Of a DNA stretch of 64,000 nucleotides, positions 33,130 to 44,170 are shown one piece after another; positions within the stretch are counted from its first letter, which is position 1, and each line of letters starts with the position of its first letter. The DNA lies in the NCBI GenBank assembly GCA_025024175.1, contig QCXZ01000003.1:61770023-61834022 (forward strand), read 5' to 3'. Below the pieces are notes generated by a model. That model had not been told where the DNA came from. It was given only the letters and a program-made list of their open reading frames with translations, and searched no databases. The DNA comes from Rhyzopertha dominica. Its lineage: Eukaryota; Arthropoda; Insecta; Coleoptera; Bostrichidae. Made by a program: the position numbers and the translations under genes.

Positions 33130-34786
33130 TGTGCCTAGTTATGGACACATTCTTCTCGTATCTAGAGGTCAACAACTATTGTGATGTTTTAGAAGATGGA
33201 TCTAGAATATTTAATGCCGATGAAACAACATTTGCATTGTGTCCTAAGACAGCAAAAGTTTTAGCTCCGCGTCTACGACGTAAGCAAGATCTCTGAGAAG
33301 GAAAATGTTACTGTTCTCATTACCGTGTCAGGTTCAGGACAATTTCCCCCGCCTATGCCTGTATTCCCTTACAAAAGGTTACCGGCGGATATTGTTCGTG
33401 CAATACCGAAAGGATGGGAAGTTGGGAAATCGGATTCAGGATGGATGACTGGTGAGGTATTTTATGAATACATGTGCAATGTATTTGAGCCATGGCTAAC
33501 GGAACAAAAGATACCAAGACCTGTGCTCTTTTTGTAGATGGTCATAAATCTCATTTGACCATGCAATTGAGCAGTTTTTTACGTGAAAAGCAGATCATCC
33601 TTGTAGCCTTACATCCCAATGCCTACGCATGTATTACAACCTTTAGACGTCGCAGTATTTTTTCCATTGAAAAGCAAATGGAAAACATATGTCCGACAAT
33701 GGCTTATGGAACACGAACTTGAACAGATCACTAAACAAAACATGACTGGAATATTAGCTGATGTAATAAAGGAAACATTAACGGAAACAATGATCAAGAA
33801 CGGCTTTCGGGTTTGCGTAATATTTCCTTTCAATCCTGATAACGTTAACTACTCCAAATTGATCACTAAAGTCAACAGCAGTAAGCAACAGGTATCGAAC
33901 GCAAGCTACAAAGTGGAAAGTTTAATACAGCCAGATCTTTTAAAACAATTAAAATAACATGATGCTAACAAGGACTGGGGCGGCGAAAATTTAGCGAAAG
34001 AGCTTTGCAACGTATGGATGACACTGAAAGACATGATAGAGCATTCTCGTGGTATATTGGAAGCTCAAGGTGGGAATGCCTTCAATGAAATAAAAACTCT
34101 ACGTCCGGACTTGGCAGATAATGAGCGCTCCCTTAACTTAAGTACTGAGACCAACACAGAGAACTGTGTTAAAAGGACTATACCGACAAACTTACAAGAC
34201 AGTACTACACCCACTCCCAAAATATCTGACGACGTAGCTACTACCTCGCGCAACACTTCACCAAACTGCGACGAAAGTCTTTATTATATGAAGCAGTCAA
34301 CACCTATAAAATATCAGGAGACATACTTACGACAGAGCAAAGTACGGATATAACTGATATATCACCATTTACAAAGATACTTTTTTGGCCAAAGGAAAAG
34401 AGGAGGGTAGGAAAAGGAGAGTAACAGAAAAGGTATCCTCAGTAGTTACATCTCAGTTATGGCAAGAGTATTATGACAAAAAGGAGACCCAAAACAGCGA
34501 AAAGAAGAGGAGATACAATCGAGAAAGCGTGAAAGAGAAGAGAGAAGAGCCAAAGAGGTTGAAGAAAAAAAAGTTAAAGCTCTAGGTGTTAAACGAAAAA
34601 TCTGCTTAGAGATACCAACCTATAGCGGAAAAATACGAAAAAGAAGCAGGCCAGCGATGAGAGGGATGAATGGAAATGTTACAAATGTGAAGTCTTCTGG
34701 AAAAATCTGAACTTCTTTGAGAGAAAATGCAAGTGGCTAAAATGTATTACATGTGAAAGGAGGGCTCATTGTGTGTGCGTTTCGAG
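33130..34786 (+). pseudogene. Pogo/jerky-like transposase with C-terminal zinc finger
   Basis: Catalytic blocks in order: RIFNADETTFALCPKTAKVL near 33200 (first Asp), SESGW-like KSDSGWMTGEVFYEYM near 33435, LFVDGHKSHLTMQLSSF near 33525 (second Asp), NATHVLQPLDVAVFFPLKS near 33615, and NGFRVCVIFPFNPDNVNYSK near 33800. A linker follows, then a Lys/Arg-rich stretch (34385-34585). Last comes a Cys/His finger, WKCYKCEVFW, CKWLKCITCERRAHCVC (34671-34780), as in insect DDE_1/Tigger-type proteins. At least three frameshifts and several stops break it. The N-terminal CENP-B-type HTH is missing. The finger runs straight into a LINE RT. Confidence 0.8.
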
Positions 34787-34799
34787 GCAACACTTGCAG

Positions 34800-35678
34800 A
34801 AAATTGGTTTGGACACTTCCAGTGGTGAATTCTTTTCATTTCACACCGTGGACCCGAACGCTATCGCAAGGTGCATCAATTCAATTAAAAGTTTGTCAAC
34901 TGGGTCTGATAGTATTTCAATTAACATGATAAAATTAGTAAGTGGACCGTTACTGAATCACATAACGTATATAGTCAATTCTTGTATTCTTTATTCACAA
35001 TTTCCAACCTGCTGGAAACAGGCAAAGGTTATTCCTCTGCCCAAAGCAGGGAATCCCACCCAGCTCTCCCAGCTTAGGCCAATAAGCATCTTACCGACGC
35101 TTTCAAAAGTTTTGGAACGTGTTCTTAAGGAACAGTTAGCCGACCATGTGTTTAGTAACAATATTGTCCCTGCCTGCCAATCAAGTTTTAGACCCAATCA
35201 TAGTTCATCTACCGCACTGATCCACATTACAAATGAACTTTTCAAGTCACTAGATGATGGTGATTGTACCTGTTTGATCTTGTTGGNTTACAGTAAAGCG
35301 TTTGACACGTTGAGGCATGATATTCTGTGTAGCAAACTAAAATACTTTGGCTTAAGCCTGGATTCCGTCGAAATGATTCGCAGTTTTTTGAGTAACCGCA
35401 CCCAGAATGTATTTCTTGGAGACTCAGCATCGCAATCAATTAGGGTGGATCAGGGTGTTCCTCAGGGTTCGCTGCTTGGACCTCTTCTGTTTTCCATTTA
35501 CATAGCAGATTTTCACTTATACCTCTCGAACTGCAAAGTACACCATTATGCAGATGACACACAGATGTGGTATAGTTTTAAAGAACAAAATGTTGGCGAG
35601 GCGGAGAAATTAATTAATGCAGACTTATGTCGTTTGTATGATGTCTCTAAACTTGTAGTAAAAACATTTCCATCATAA
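34800..35678 (+). pseudogene. Jockey-like LINE reverse transcriptase, truncated at both ends
   Basis: An almost uninterrupted RT core: SLSTGSDSISINMIKLV near 34890, KVIPLPKAGNPTQLSQLRPI near 35025, SFRPNHSSSTALIHITNELF near 35185, YSKAFDTLRHDILCSKL near 35290, QGVPQGSLLGPLLFSIYIAD near 35450, and the catalytic YADDTQMW near 35550. RT text stops after LCRLYDVSK (about 35650). One undetermined base (35287) gives one unknown residue. The open frame begins inside the zinc finger of the transposase before it, but that ATG (34773) is not a true start. It looks like a fairly young fragment. Confidence 0.85.
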
Positions 35679-35689
35679 ATATATTTAAT

Positions 35690-36214
35690 TATTATCTTCA
35701 TTATCTTGAAATGATAACTAGTTTCAACTTGTCTTCCAGTTCAGAATGAAGAAAGATTTTAACTGCTCGGGTGTAGTTTCTTTGGTCAGACGGGTAAGGT
35801 AAGCCTTCCTCGGATTTACCTTCGAATGTTGGGTGTCGATCCTTTTCCCAACGAAGAGAGGAGAATTTTTTGGCCTAATATTTTTCTTCGGCATTGTGTT
35901 GGAGTTAGAATGGAAGAGATCAGTATTGATGTTTCGCTAAACAAGAAATTTTTAACTGGTAAATAGAGAAAAGAGCACAGAGATGCATTGCACTAATTGA
36001 CAGCTTCGTTCTAGTACAGCTTCCGTTATGTGATGAAGCAACTCTAAAAATTTATCTATTAATTCCAGTTCTTTCTTCTTGCAATATTCTTGAATCCGTT
36101 CAGTGTCCACTAACCTACATAACCTTCGGCTCCGGTTACTTAACACTTAAAGGACCAAAACACCTAATCCCATTAGGGTAGTTTTGACTTCACTCAAACT
36201 AATAGTAAAGTAAA
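35690..36214. other. No recognised feature
   Basis: Unassigned sequence downstream of the truncated LINE. No 3' LINE tail was recognised. Confidence 0.4.
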
Positions 36215-36475
36215 TTAGTCCTTGCCGGGGTCCAGAACAGTAACTTCGTTGCTAAATTTGATTACACCGCCTGATGCGGATACTGTAATCTTGGTAATAA
36301 CGCCGTCAGCTAACAAGATTGCTTTGTGAACGTACGCAACCTACAAGTGCACCTGCTTCTCCCTGACTTTATGGGCCATTGGAGCTCATATTTATGTCTT
36401 CCACGCCATCGGCACCCGATTGTTGGAAGGACTTGCCCTTAGGGGTCGCAGTAACGTTTCGTGTAAGTGTTGTTC
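36215..36475 (-). pseudogene. Coding-like fossil of unknown origin
   Basis: On the minus strand two adjacent frames read as ordinary protein: TRNVTATPKGKSFQQSGADG and VEDINMSSNGP, then, after a one-base shift and one stop, VAYVHKAILLADGVITKITV and SASGGVIKFSNEVTVLDPGK, ending D and TAA at 36215. The alternating hydrophobic pattern suggests beta strands. It is unlike the transposon proteins in the window. I cannot name a family; it may be a retrocopy or a viral or bacterial relic. Confidence 0.35.
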
Positions 36476-36479
36476 GATA

Positions 36480-38990
36480 CAATTAAATTTGGATAATAAA
36501 AATTATATCGCCAATACGGTTTCTTTTATTTTGTGAAAATTGTGAAGCACTAACGTGGAACAATAGTCACTGAAGACCTCAATCTTCACTGCAAATCATT
36601 TCAACGTTCAAAATTTAGATGATTTATAAATTCTTCTTTCTTATTAAACTGTACTGAGAGTGATTCAGTACTTAATTTTTGAATGTTTTGTAAAAAACAC
36701 TTATGCAGAGCTATAGGTGCCCTGCATTAGTGCCCTGAGATATTCACTCATGTAGAATACAATGAAAAGGGTGTTTGATGTTAAACAAAAAATCTGATGA
36801 ATTTTTGTTATAACCAGAAACGTGTCGCACTTATTTATATTATTATTGTCATTAGTGTGATACAGTTGTAAGAAAAATTAAAACCCATATGATCGAATAT
36901 CACTGCAGATTGGAAGCATGAGACGATTCCTCATAAGTCGTTTATAGAAATCCAATGCACTTGTATAGGCAGTTTGATTTATACTAGAATAACTGTTTTC
37001 ATTAATGCAAAACAGAGGCATTTCATGCCGATTTACGTTCGGATACCTGGGCTCCTGTTTCACGAACCAGATCTCAATCCGTCGCGTCCCAAGTATTCGA
37101 AAAAGAATTTCAGTTTATCGATACACCGGGGCGCAATATTGTCGCATTCAATGGATTCCATTCAGGGTGTATTGACAGAATGTGCGGNTTCTTAAATCAA
37201 ATTCGCGAATCCAATACCGTTAAAATGTTGTCTGGCAATGTAATACGTTTCCATTTTATCTTCCTCTCATAGGTTGTACCTCCCTNACCGCCGCTCTAAA
37301 CCCATTATATCGCCGAAATAAATTCCGCCCGGCCAAAATTTAATATCTAAGAATTTGTCTTGTTCGGTTATTTCGCTTCCGAATCTAAGCTGAAAGTTTC
37401 CACATTCGCACAGATAAATGGATAGCGTTATCCAATAACACCACTCTACGATAATTAAATAGAAATTGATTGTTCCAGACGGAAAATATAAACCTTCTGC
37501 TCTTTCGGTGCTACACAAACACCGCTAATTCGATAGCGGGCTTTGAGTTTGTCTTTGTAAGGTCTAACCGGATATCGCAGTACGAAAGCAAATCAAATTA
37601 AAAGGGCACTTGCCTTTTACCGCAGGTATCTTGGAGCTGTCGCGTCACCCTATGGCTTAATTTCACTACCGGCAAAGGGAAATATTTAAGTGAAATTAAA
37701 TGAAAATAACCTGACTAGAAGTGATAAAAACTTTTTTTTTAATTTATTTAGGCAGTGATATATTTGTTGCTAAACCCTCATCCGTGTAAAAAAGTTACCA
37801 GAATCCTACAGCAGAAAGTTTTTAGGTCCCGAATCAGGGCTCGTTCCCCGAGTATCAGGTACCACCTTAGACAAGGAAAAAGTAATGGATATCGCATGTA
37901 ATAAGTAAAGTAAAGTTTATTTGTTCAATTAGACGTATTTACACGTATCGAATCTCGATCAATTTACTGCATTTTTTAATTTTGAGGGATTATTGAAATT
38001 TTTTACTACGAGCCATTTGCGATGTGTTAAATTTCGAAATGTAGAGTTTATCACGATCGCGTAATCTCTAGAGGAAGTGGTGGTGATGACCACGATATTG
38101 CTTGCGAGAGTCTCGTTTCGCCTCGTCTCGTCTTCGAGAGGAGATTCTGGACGATATTTTAAAATTTTCTTCGAAAGTCTCGTCTCGAATCCCGCACGAA
38201 AGTCTAGCGAAAGTCTCACAGTATTGCGAAACATAAAGTAAGTATTTTTACATTTTCAATCTAGTAGCATCTCCGAAAAGCAAGCCGATAAATTAAAGCA
38301 AAGAAACTATTCGGCAGCTGCAATCAATATCGTCACTTTCTACAAAAAAAAAATCGACGTGACCGCCCTTTGCCTGCGTTATGACCTTCTGGACGCTGAT
38401 AGAGATTTGGTATACATCGGGGTGCAAATACGTAGATGGCCTTAAATGGAATGCGTTTTCGCGTCGTTTTTTTGCTTCAGTACTAGTTTGCTCTTGTTAT
38501 TGGGATCTGAAGCTAATCAATAATGATTTGTTTTTGTTTGAAGCAATAAAATCTGGAATTGATGTTAATGCATTTCACAAACGTGGGAAACAGTACTAGG
38601 CATTATTGACTGTAAACCGGCATTTGAATAAAATTTACTTAATTGTGACAGCAATATCGTTTGTTTCGTTTGTGATAGCTTTGCTGATGTGATTCGAATA
38701 TCCCATTTCTGTTTAAGTATGTTCAAATAAAATGTCTTTTGTCTCCAAAACGGTTAATCTTATCGACATATAAAAAGAGTAACTTTTTTATGCAAGAAGA
38801 ACGATAGATTTAAAAAATTAGGTCAGAACCGTGAAACCACCGAGGGATGAAAAGTTATTGATTAGAAAAGGGTAACTACTCTTAAGTTTTCTACCCCTCA
38901 CTGAATGTACGAAAATGGTATAAGTCTACATGAGTTTTTTTTGTTCTAAATTATAAACACTATCATTTCCCAAAATATAGTCACTGTCTC
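36480..38990. other. Unassigned, with a GC-richer unique block at 36.9-37.6 kb
   Basis: About 36880-37600 is GC-richer and non-repetitive, with ORFs on both strands that do not look coding. About 38050-38220 is TCTCGT-rich low-complexity sequence. The remainder is AT-rich. Confidence 0.4.
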
Positions 38991-38999
38991 CTGAATTAC

Positions 39000-40979
39000 C
39001 CTGTATATGGTCAAACCAGGAGCGACACTGATCTAATTGTATTCCTAAGAATTTGGTAGTACAGGAGGGTAAAGAACCGTTCCGGTTCTAATAAGTAAAC
39101 TGATATTTGACTTTGTGTGACGGTTTGTTGTTCGTGTTTAGTATTAGACGATTATCATCACACTCAAGTCGTTCGCAGTCCTATCAGATACAACAACTGT
39201 AACGTCATCAGCGTATAGTATTAGGGGTTTCTTTACAGATAACATCATGTCATTTATAAACAGAAGCAATAGAAATGGACCAAGAACACTGTCTTGGGGC
39301 ACTCCGTTGTTGCTTTTTTGAGTGATAAGTGCCAGAATTTGTACTCACTTTAACTGTCTGTTGTCTATCTTGAAAATAGGATTTGAACCAGCTCAATGCA
39401 TTACCTCGAATTCCATAGCGATCCAACTTTGCTTAAGTCAAAAAAACAGACCTGCAGATTTACATTTATTATCTAGACTGTTAATTGTCTGTTTCTAGAA
39501 GTTTATTAACCAGTGATGGGCGCGTAGAATACTCCATGTAGATTACGCCATTATCTACGCGTAAACTATGTAATATTCTACTTTAAAAGTCTACTGTAGA
39601 AAATAACTTTATGTAGATAAACAGCAAACTAGTAATATTTAGTACTTTTAACAGCTCCAAATGCCTCAAATGACAGTATTATTTTGTATATTATTATTTT
39701 CGTTCTTCCATCGATCGTACCGCGAGGTACGTGAAAAAGAGAACTATATATATCACTCAATGGAACGGAGTTGATCCGATCACAACCAAACTTGGTATGG
39801 TAATAGCCCATGACCTTCTGAGCTCCAATCCGGAGCCCTATGCTGTAGACTCTCACCGTTCAAAAGTTACAGGACATCAAAGTTGCTGCAGATCGCCGTG
39901 CACTAACGTCAGTAGGTTGGAACTACGCGTGGACCACGATCGGAACTACCTGGAGTCGATCATAGGAGAACGTTTTTATCGTTTTGGACGATTCCACTGG
40001 TTGTTGCTTCCTAACTAAACAAAATACTACTTCGTTGTAATTAAAATAACTAGAGCCACGTTAAACAACAATAACTCGTTTCGACATACATTTGTTAGGG
40101 TCAGAAGGCACAAGCGTACTTTGGAGCCCTCAATCGGTCAATGGGTTCTTAAATGACTGTAAACTATGATTTTATTATCTTTCTTGTCTATAAACGGAAG
40201 AAGACTGGCTATTTTATATGCTACCTATTATACCTAATATACTCGTAGAAGAAAAGACTTCGAAACGCATGTTTTGTCCCAAAGAAGTAAGAAAACCGTT
40301 TGGGTATTCTGATGACTTACTAAAATAAGTTATGCAAATTTGTAATATAAATATTAAAAAACTATAGTGCTTTAAAAAATTTTAAGAGTTGACCCATAAA
40401 ACAGGGAAATTAGAACAAAATAATTTGCACAATACACTTAATATACAATAGCCATAATATACTCGTCTCATATTTTCTACTCAAAATCTACGCCAAAATG
40501 CTTTATCTACATTTTCTACGCGGGTAATGTAGAAAATTATAATTTACGCGTAAACGCCCATCACTGTTATTAACGCATCCTGTGTGCTTTTATTTTTAAG
40601 GAACCGTACTGATTTTTAGTTGTAATATTGTTTTTATTAACAAAAGATTACGAACAATAGAGAAACAGGTCTATAATTATATATTTTGGCTTTGTCATTT
40701 TTTATGTATTGGAACTATTTGCGATATTTTAAGCTCGTTGGGAAATTGACCTAGTTCAAAAGATTGGTTAATTAGAATTACCAGAGGGTGAACNATGNAC
40801 TCGGCTACTGTATATGGAAGACTGCAGTGAATTTCGCCCTTCCCGCCGGTTGACTTTCTTCTACACTTTCTCCTTGGAAGAAGGATGATTTGTTTTTGCA
40901 AGTAATTCCAAAAAATATCTATTGAAATCGTCTGCAACATTTTTTCTTTATCTAATTTGACGCCTTGTAAATTTAACAT
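39000..40979 (-). pseudogene. LINE reverse transcriptase split by a hAT element
   Basis: The upstream part (40979-40575) reads HPLVILINQSFELGQFPNEL and KISQIVPIHKK, RT motif 1-2. After the hAT insert (39511-40566) the lower part reads DRYGIRGNALSWFKSYFQDR near 39400, GVPQDSVLGPFLLLLFINDM near 39300 and LILYADDVTVVVSDRT near 39220, keeping the catalytic YADD. The end, near 39000, reads FLGIQLD. Undetermined bases occur at 40794 and 40798. Frameshifts and stops are frequent, so this is an old copy. Confidence 0.75.
39511..40566. mobile_element. Non-autonomous hAT element with 8-bp target duplication
   Basis: 1056 bp with ends CAGTGATGGGCG and CGCCCATCACTG, exact inverted repeats over 12 bp, flanked by TTATTAAC (39503-39510 and 40567-40574). 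Eight-bp duplications and CAGTG/CAGGG-type ends are diagnostic of hAT. Subterminal sequence on both sides is rich in GTAGA/TCTAC motifs. The interior has a GC-richer 290-bp ORF region (about 39731-40018) with no transposase likeness. It sits within a LINE RT. Confidence 0.92.
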
Positions 40980-42575
40980 ATCCTATATAAAAGAGTTTTA
41001 CTGATTTGTTTCCTATTATCGTTAATTATACGTCACGCCTGTATATTTTGTTACGAGGGTTAAGATGATCGTTATAGGTATTACGCGCATATTCAGTGTT
41101 TTTTTAAGCAAATTGTACTCATTTCCAATTGCTGGTTTTTAGTCTCTGTATGCTTTATGAACGTTATGTAAATNTTGATCTCTCTCTCTCTTATTTGTTG
41201 AGTGACCCATTTCTTTTGATTTTTTTTCAATAAAAGACAAATTTTCTTATAGAGATTAATGTTGCTATTTATGTTCAGAATAATTTAAGTAATTTAAAGA
41301 AAATCAAAATTTATAATATATATAACTTCAAAATAACCAGTAGTAATTAATTATTACTACCAAACTATGTAAAGCGCACACGTAATAAAATGTACCCTTT
41401 TGGGGTACGCTACAGTGGTCTTATCATATATCCTTTGAGCATACTGTATACATTTATAAAGCAAAAAGTTCATCACATTTTGCTGACGCTCACAGTATAT
41501 CAACGGAAAAGTTAAAATATTTAAGTTCAAAATATTTAGGCAGAAATTACACAGACGCAAAAAAATTGAAAGAAAGGCAAAAATCAAGGTGTATTTATTT
41601 TATTAGTTCACTTATTTGTCAGATCACTTAATCATACCCTATAGACATTCATGATTTCTTTTTATTTCAATTTGGCAGCTGAATGATGCACTTAATTTTC
41701 CCTAGAAATAGCAATCGCGGTTGTCACTAAATTTTGCAGTTGCGGGTTCATTAAACGGATACTTAGCATGCAAACTTAAATGACGGCGAAGAATAAATTA
41801 AGAACAATCTGTCTCCGTTGCATGACAAGATGACAATTATTAGGACGGTGTAAATTTCATGCTTCGCGTTCGTAATAAATGAAGGCCGGTAGACCGGCTC
41901 CATCGGATATTTATTATCTTTAAAATTAAAATCCGTGCACTCCACCTCATTATTTCGCCGTTCTCGGAACAACTCCGGAATGAACAACTTAGGAAACACA
42001 ATTTGCAAGTTTTAATTTCACGGTACGGGGGAATTTCGAATGTTAGATCGCATCCGATGAAACACACCGGCGTCGCCGTTATCCCGCTTCTAGTGAGACC
42101 GTAAAGAGCGCGAGAAGAGGGAACTCCGCTACAAATCTTCCCCTTTAATTGGAAAAATTATTTGGGGGGTAAATATTTTATTTGGGCGCTTGCAGAAGCA
42201 CACTTGTGCTGAAATAAGGATGAACTGCTTGGGTTGGCTGTTTGTTTTGATAATAAGTGAAGTGGTTGTGTATGAACTGTGAATTGTCGTATTGCCTTAA
42301 GTAGAACTTTGTTTGGAACAACTCTCTCGTCCATCCATTGAATTTGACGTTCTATTGTTGCAACAATAACAGTTAAAGTTATCGTTTTTAGAAGACACAA
42401 GGCTGCAATACTGAAAAATGACACTTGAACAAACGACTGCAGTCATTCTTGGTGAGACTTAACAACGTGCTCATTTATAGAACTCAACTATCTCTACAAA
42501 CCCATTTGTGGCTGACCTGTAATAAGCCAGCCTTAGGCAATAACTGTATACAATACAACTGTATAAAAACAAAAG
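40980..42575. other. Unassigned, with a GC-richer unique block at 41.7-42.1 kb
   Basis: About 41690-42130 is GC-richer, non-repetitive and lacks a convincing ORF. The rest is AT-rich with a short TC run near 41176. The first part may include more 5' LINE sequence that I could not read. Confidence 0.4.
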
Positions 42576-42625
42576 GTCCTGGATTCAAATCCTGGTCAAA
42601 GCTGGCTATACTTTTTCAGTACATA
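42576..42625 (+). repeat. tRNA-derived SINE remnant (B-box half)
   Basis: AAGGTCCTGGATTCAAATCC holds an RNA polymerase III B box. The following CTGGTCAAAGCT, TACTTTTTCAGTACAT is shared with the tRNA-Val-like segment at 49.3 kb. The A-box half is not recognisable. It ends at the TA where the next element begins. Confidence 0.5.
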
Positions 42626-44168
42626 CAGGGTGATTTTTTGAAAACTTCACACCTTAAATAACTTTAAATATAGCAAAAATTTAAAAATTTGCAAAAACAG
42701 GTAAACTTTTGTTTGCAGGGGTACAACTTTTGAGATAAGTTTTTAATGGATAGCGCTTACTCTCTGAGCAGGGTAGACACCCCTTTAAAAATTTTAAATG
42801 GAACTATCCATCTTGTGATACATCATTTGAAAGCTTATTTCACAGAGTCTGGCCATGTAATTAGTTTTACCACGTTTAACTTATTGACGGGGTAATAGAT
42901 TAATATTTAGCGTCCCATCAATGAAAATTGGACCTACAATTACGTTGCCAAGTATTCCAGCCCAGACGTTCAGCTTCTGAGGAACTTGTGTATGACCTTC
43001 TCGAAAAATATAAGGATTTTCGTCACTCCAGTACCTGACGTTATGTTTATTTACAGAGCCGTTAAAAACATGTGCATTCATCACTGAAGCAGATATTTTT
43101 TATTAGATTTGGATTTACTATAATCTTTTCTGTCATAATTTCGCAAAATTGCAGTCTTCTATCGAAGTCATCTTCGCCGAGTTCCTGGAGAGTTTTCATC
43201 TTATAGGGATAGAATTTGTGCAGTTTTGTAACTTTCCTTACAGATGAATAAGAAAGTCCAGTGGCTGTAGAAATGTTACGCAAAGAGCTAGTTGGATCCA
43301 TTGCAAAATGGCCAAGTACTTCAAGTTGGGCCATTTCATCAACGACTCTATTCCCTGCCCTTATTTTGTTTACTACAGATCCAGTGTCTTGAAATTTCTG
43401 CACGAGATCGAGAATGTACCTAGCGTCAACATTTTTATCGGGGTGCCGTTCGTTAAATACACTTGCTGACGCACGAGCACAGCTATGCTCAGCACCGTAA
43501 ATAAAAATAATTTCTACCCTTTCGGCAGTTGAATAAACCATTATCACTTGGACCCTCACTTTAAAATTTCACGCGATTTATAAAAAGGAATGTGAACAAA
43601 AAGATGGTCGGGCCAAAGAAGTAGCCAAAAAGTTGAAACAAAAAATTGGAAACACAAAGTTAATAATTATTTAGCCAATTCAGTATAAACTGTCGAGTTG
43701 CAATATCAAGTAATGCCGAAAGAAAATTTTAAGTATTTTTGGCATTTTGCTTAGGTGTAACAATTATTTTTTAACAAGTTTTTTTTGGGCCTAAGTAAGG
43801 ACAATTTTTATTGTAACTGCAAGACAACAAATTTTGTTAAAAAAAGTCCAAAATATTCCATTTTATAAGCCACTTGCTACAATGCACTTTTTGACCCACT
43901 ACCCCGTCAATGGGTAAAAAATGGTAAAACTAATTACATGGCAAGACTCCTTGTGTAATAAGCTTTTAAATGATGTATCGTAAGATGGGTAGTTTCATTT
44001 AAAATTTTTGAAGGGGTATCTACCCCGCTAAAGAGGGTAAGCGCTATCCATTAAAAACTTATCTCAAACGTTGTCCTGCAAACAAAAGTTTACCTGTTTT
44101 TGCAAAATTTTAAATTTTTCCTCTATTTAAAGTTATTTAAGGTGTGAAGTTTTCAAAAAATCACCCTG
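42626..44168 (-). mobile_element. Mariner-like element with long terminal inverted repeats
   Basis: 1543 bp starting CAGGGTGATTTTTTGAAAAC and ending with its inverse, with TA on both sides (42624-42625 and 44169-44170). The inverted repeats are about 270 bp each (42626-42895 and 43898-44168). The transposase gene lies between and reads toward the left repeat. The 3' half of the catalytic domain is absent, so it is a deletion derivative. Confidence 0.9.
42881..43541 (-). pseudogene. DD41D-like transposase, 3'-truncated
   Basis: From MVYSTAERVEIIFIYG (DUF4817-like HTH) through VDARYILDLVQKFQDTGSVV and the second HTH, TATGLSYSSVRKVTKLHKFY. Then come PYKMKTLQELGEDDFDRRLQ and the first catalytic Asp in ICFSDE. 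One extra T in a T-run near 43066 shifts the frame; after it, FNGSVNKHNVRYWSDENPYI, PQKLNVWAGILGNVIVGPIF and IDGTLN follow. The second and third catalytic Asp are missing because the left inverted repeat starts there. It is non-functional. Confidence 0.85.
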
Positions 44169-44170
44169 TA

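Noticed and set aside
38050..38230. TCTCGT-rich segment as a satellite
   Set aside because: The units are irregular and few; it is better described as low-complexity sequence.
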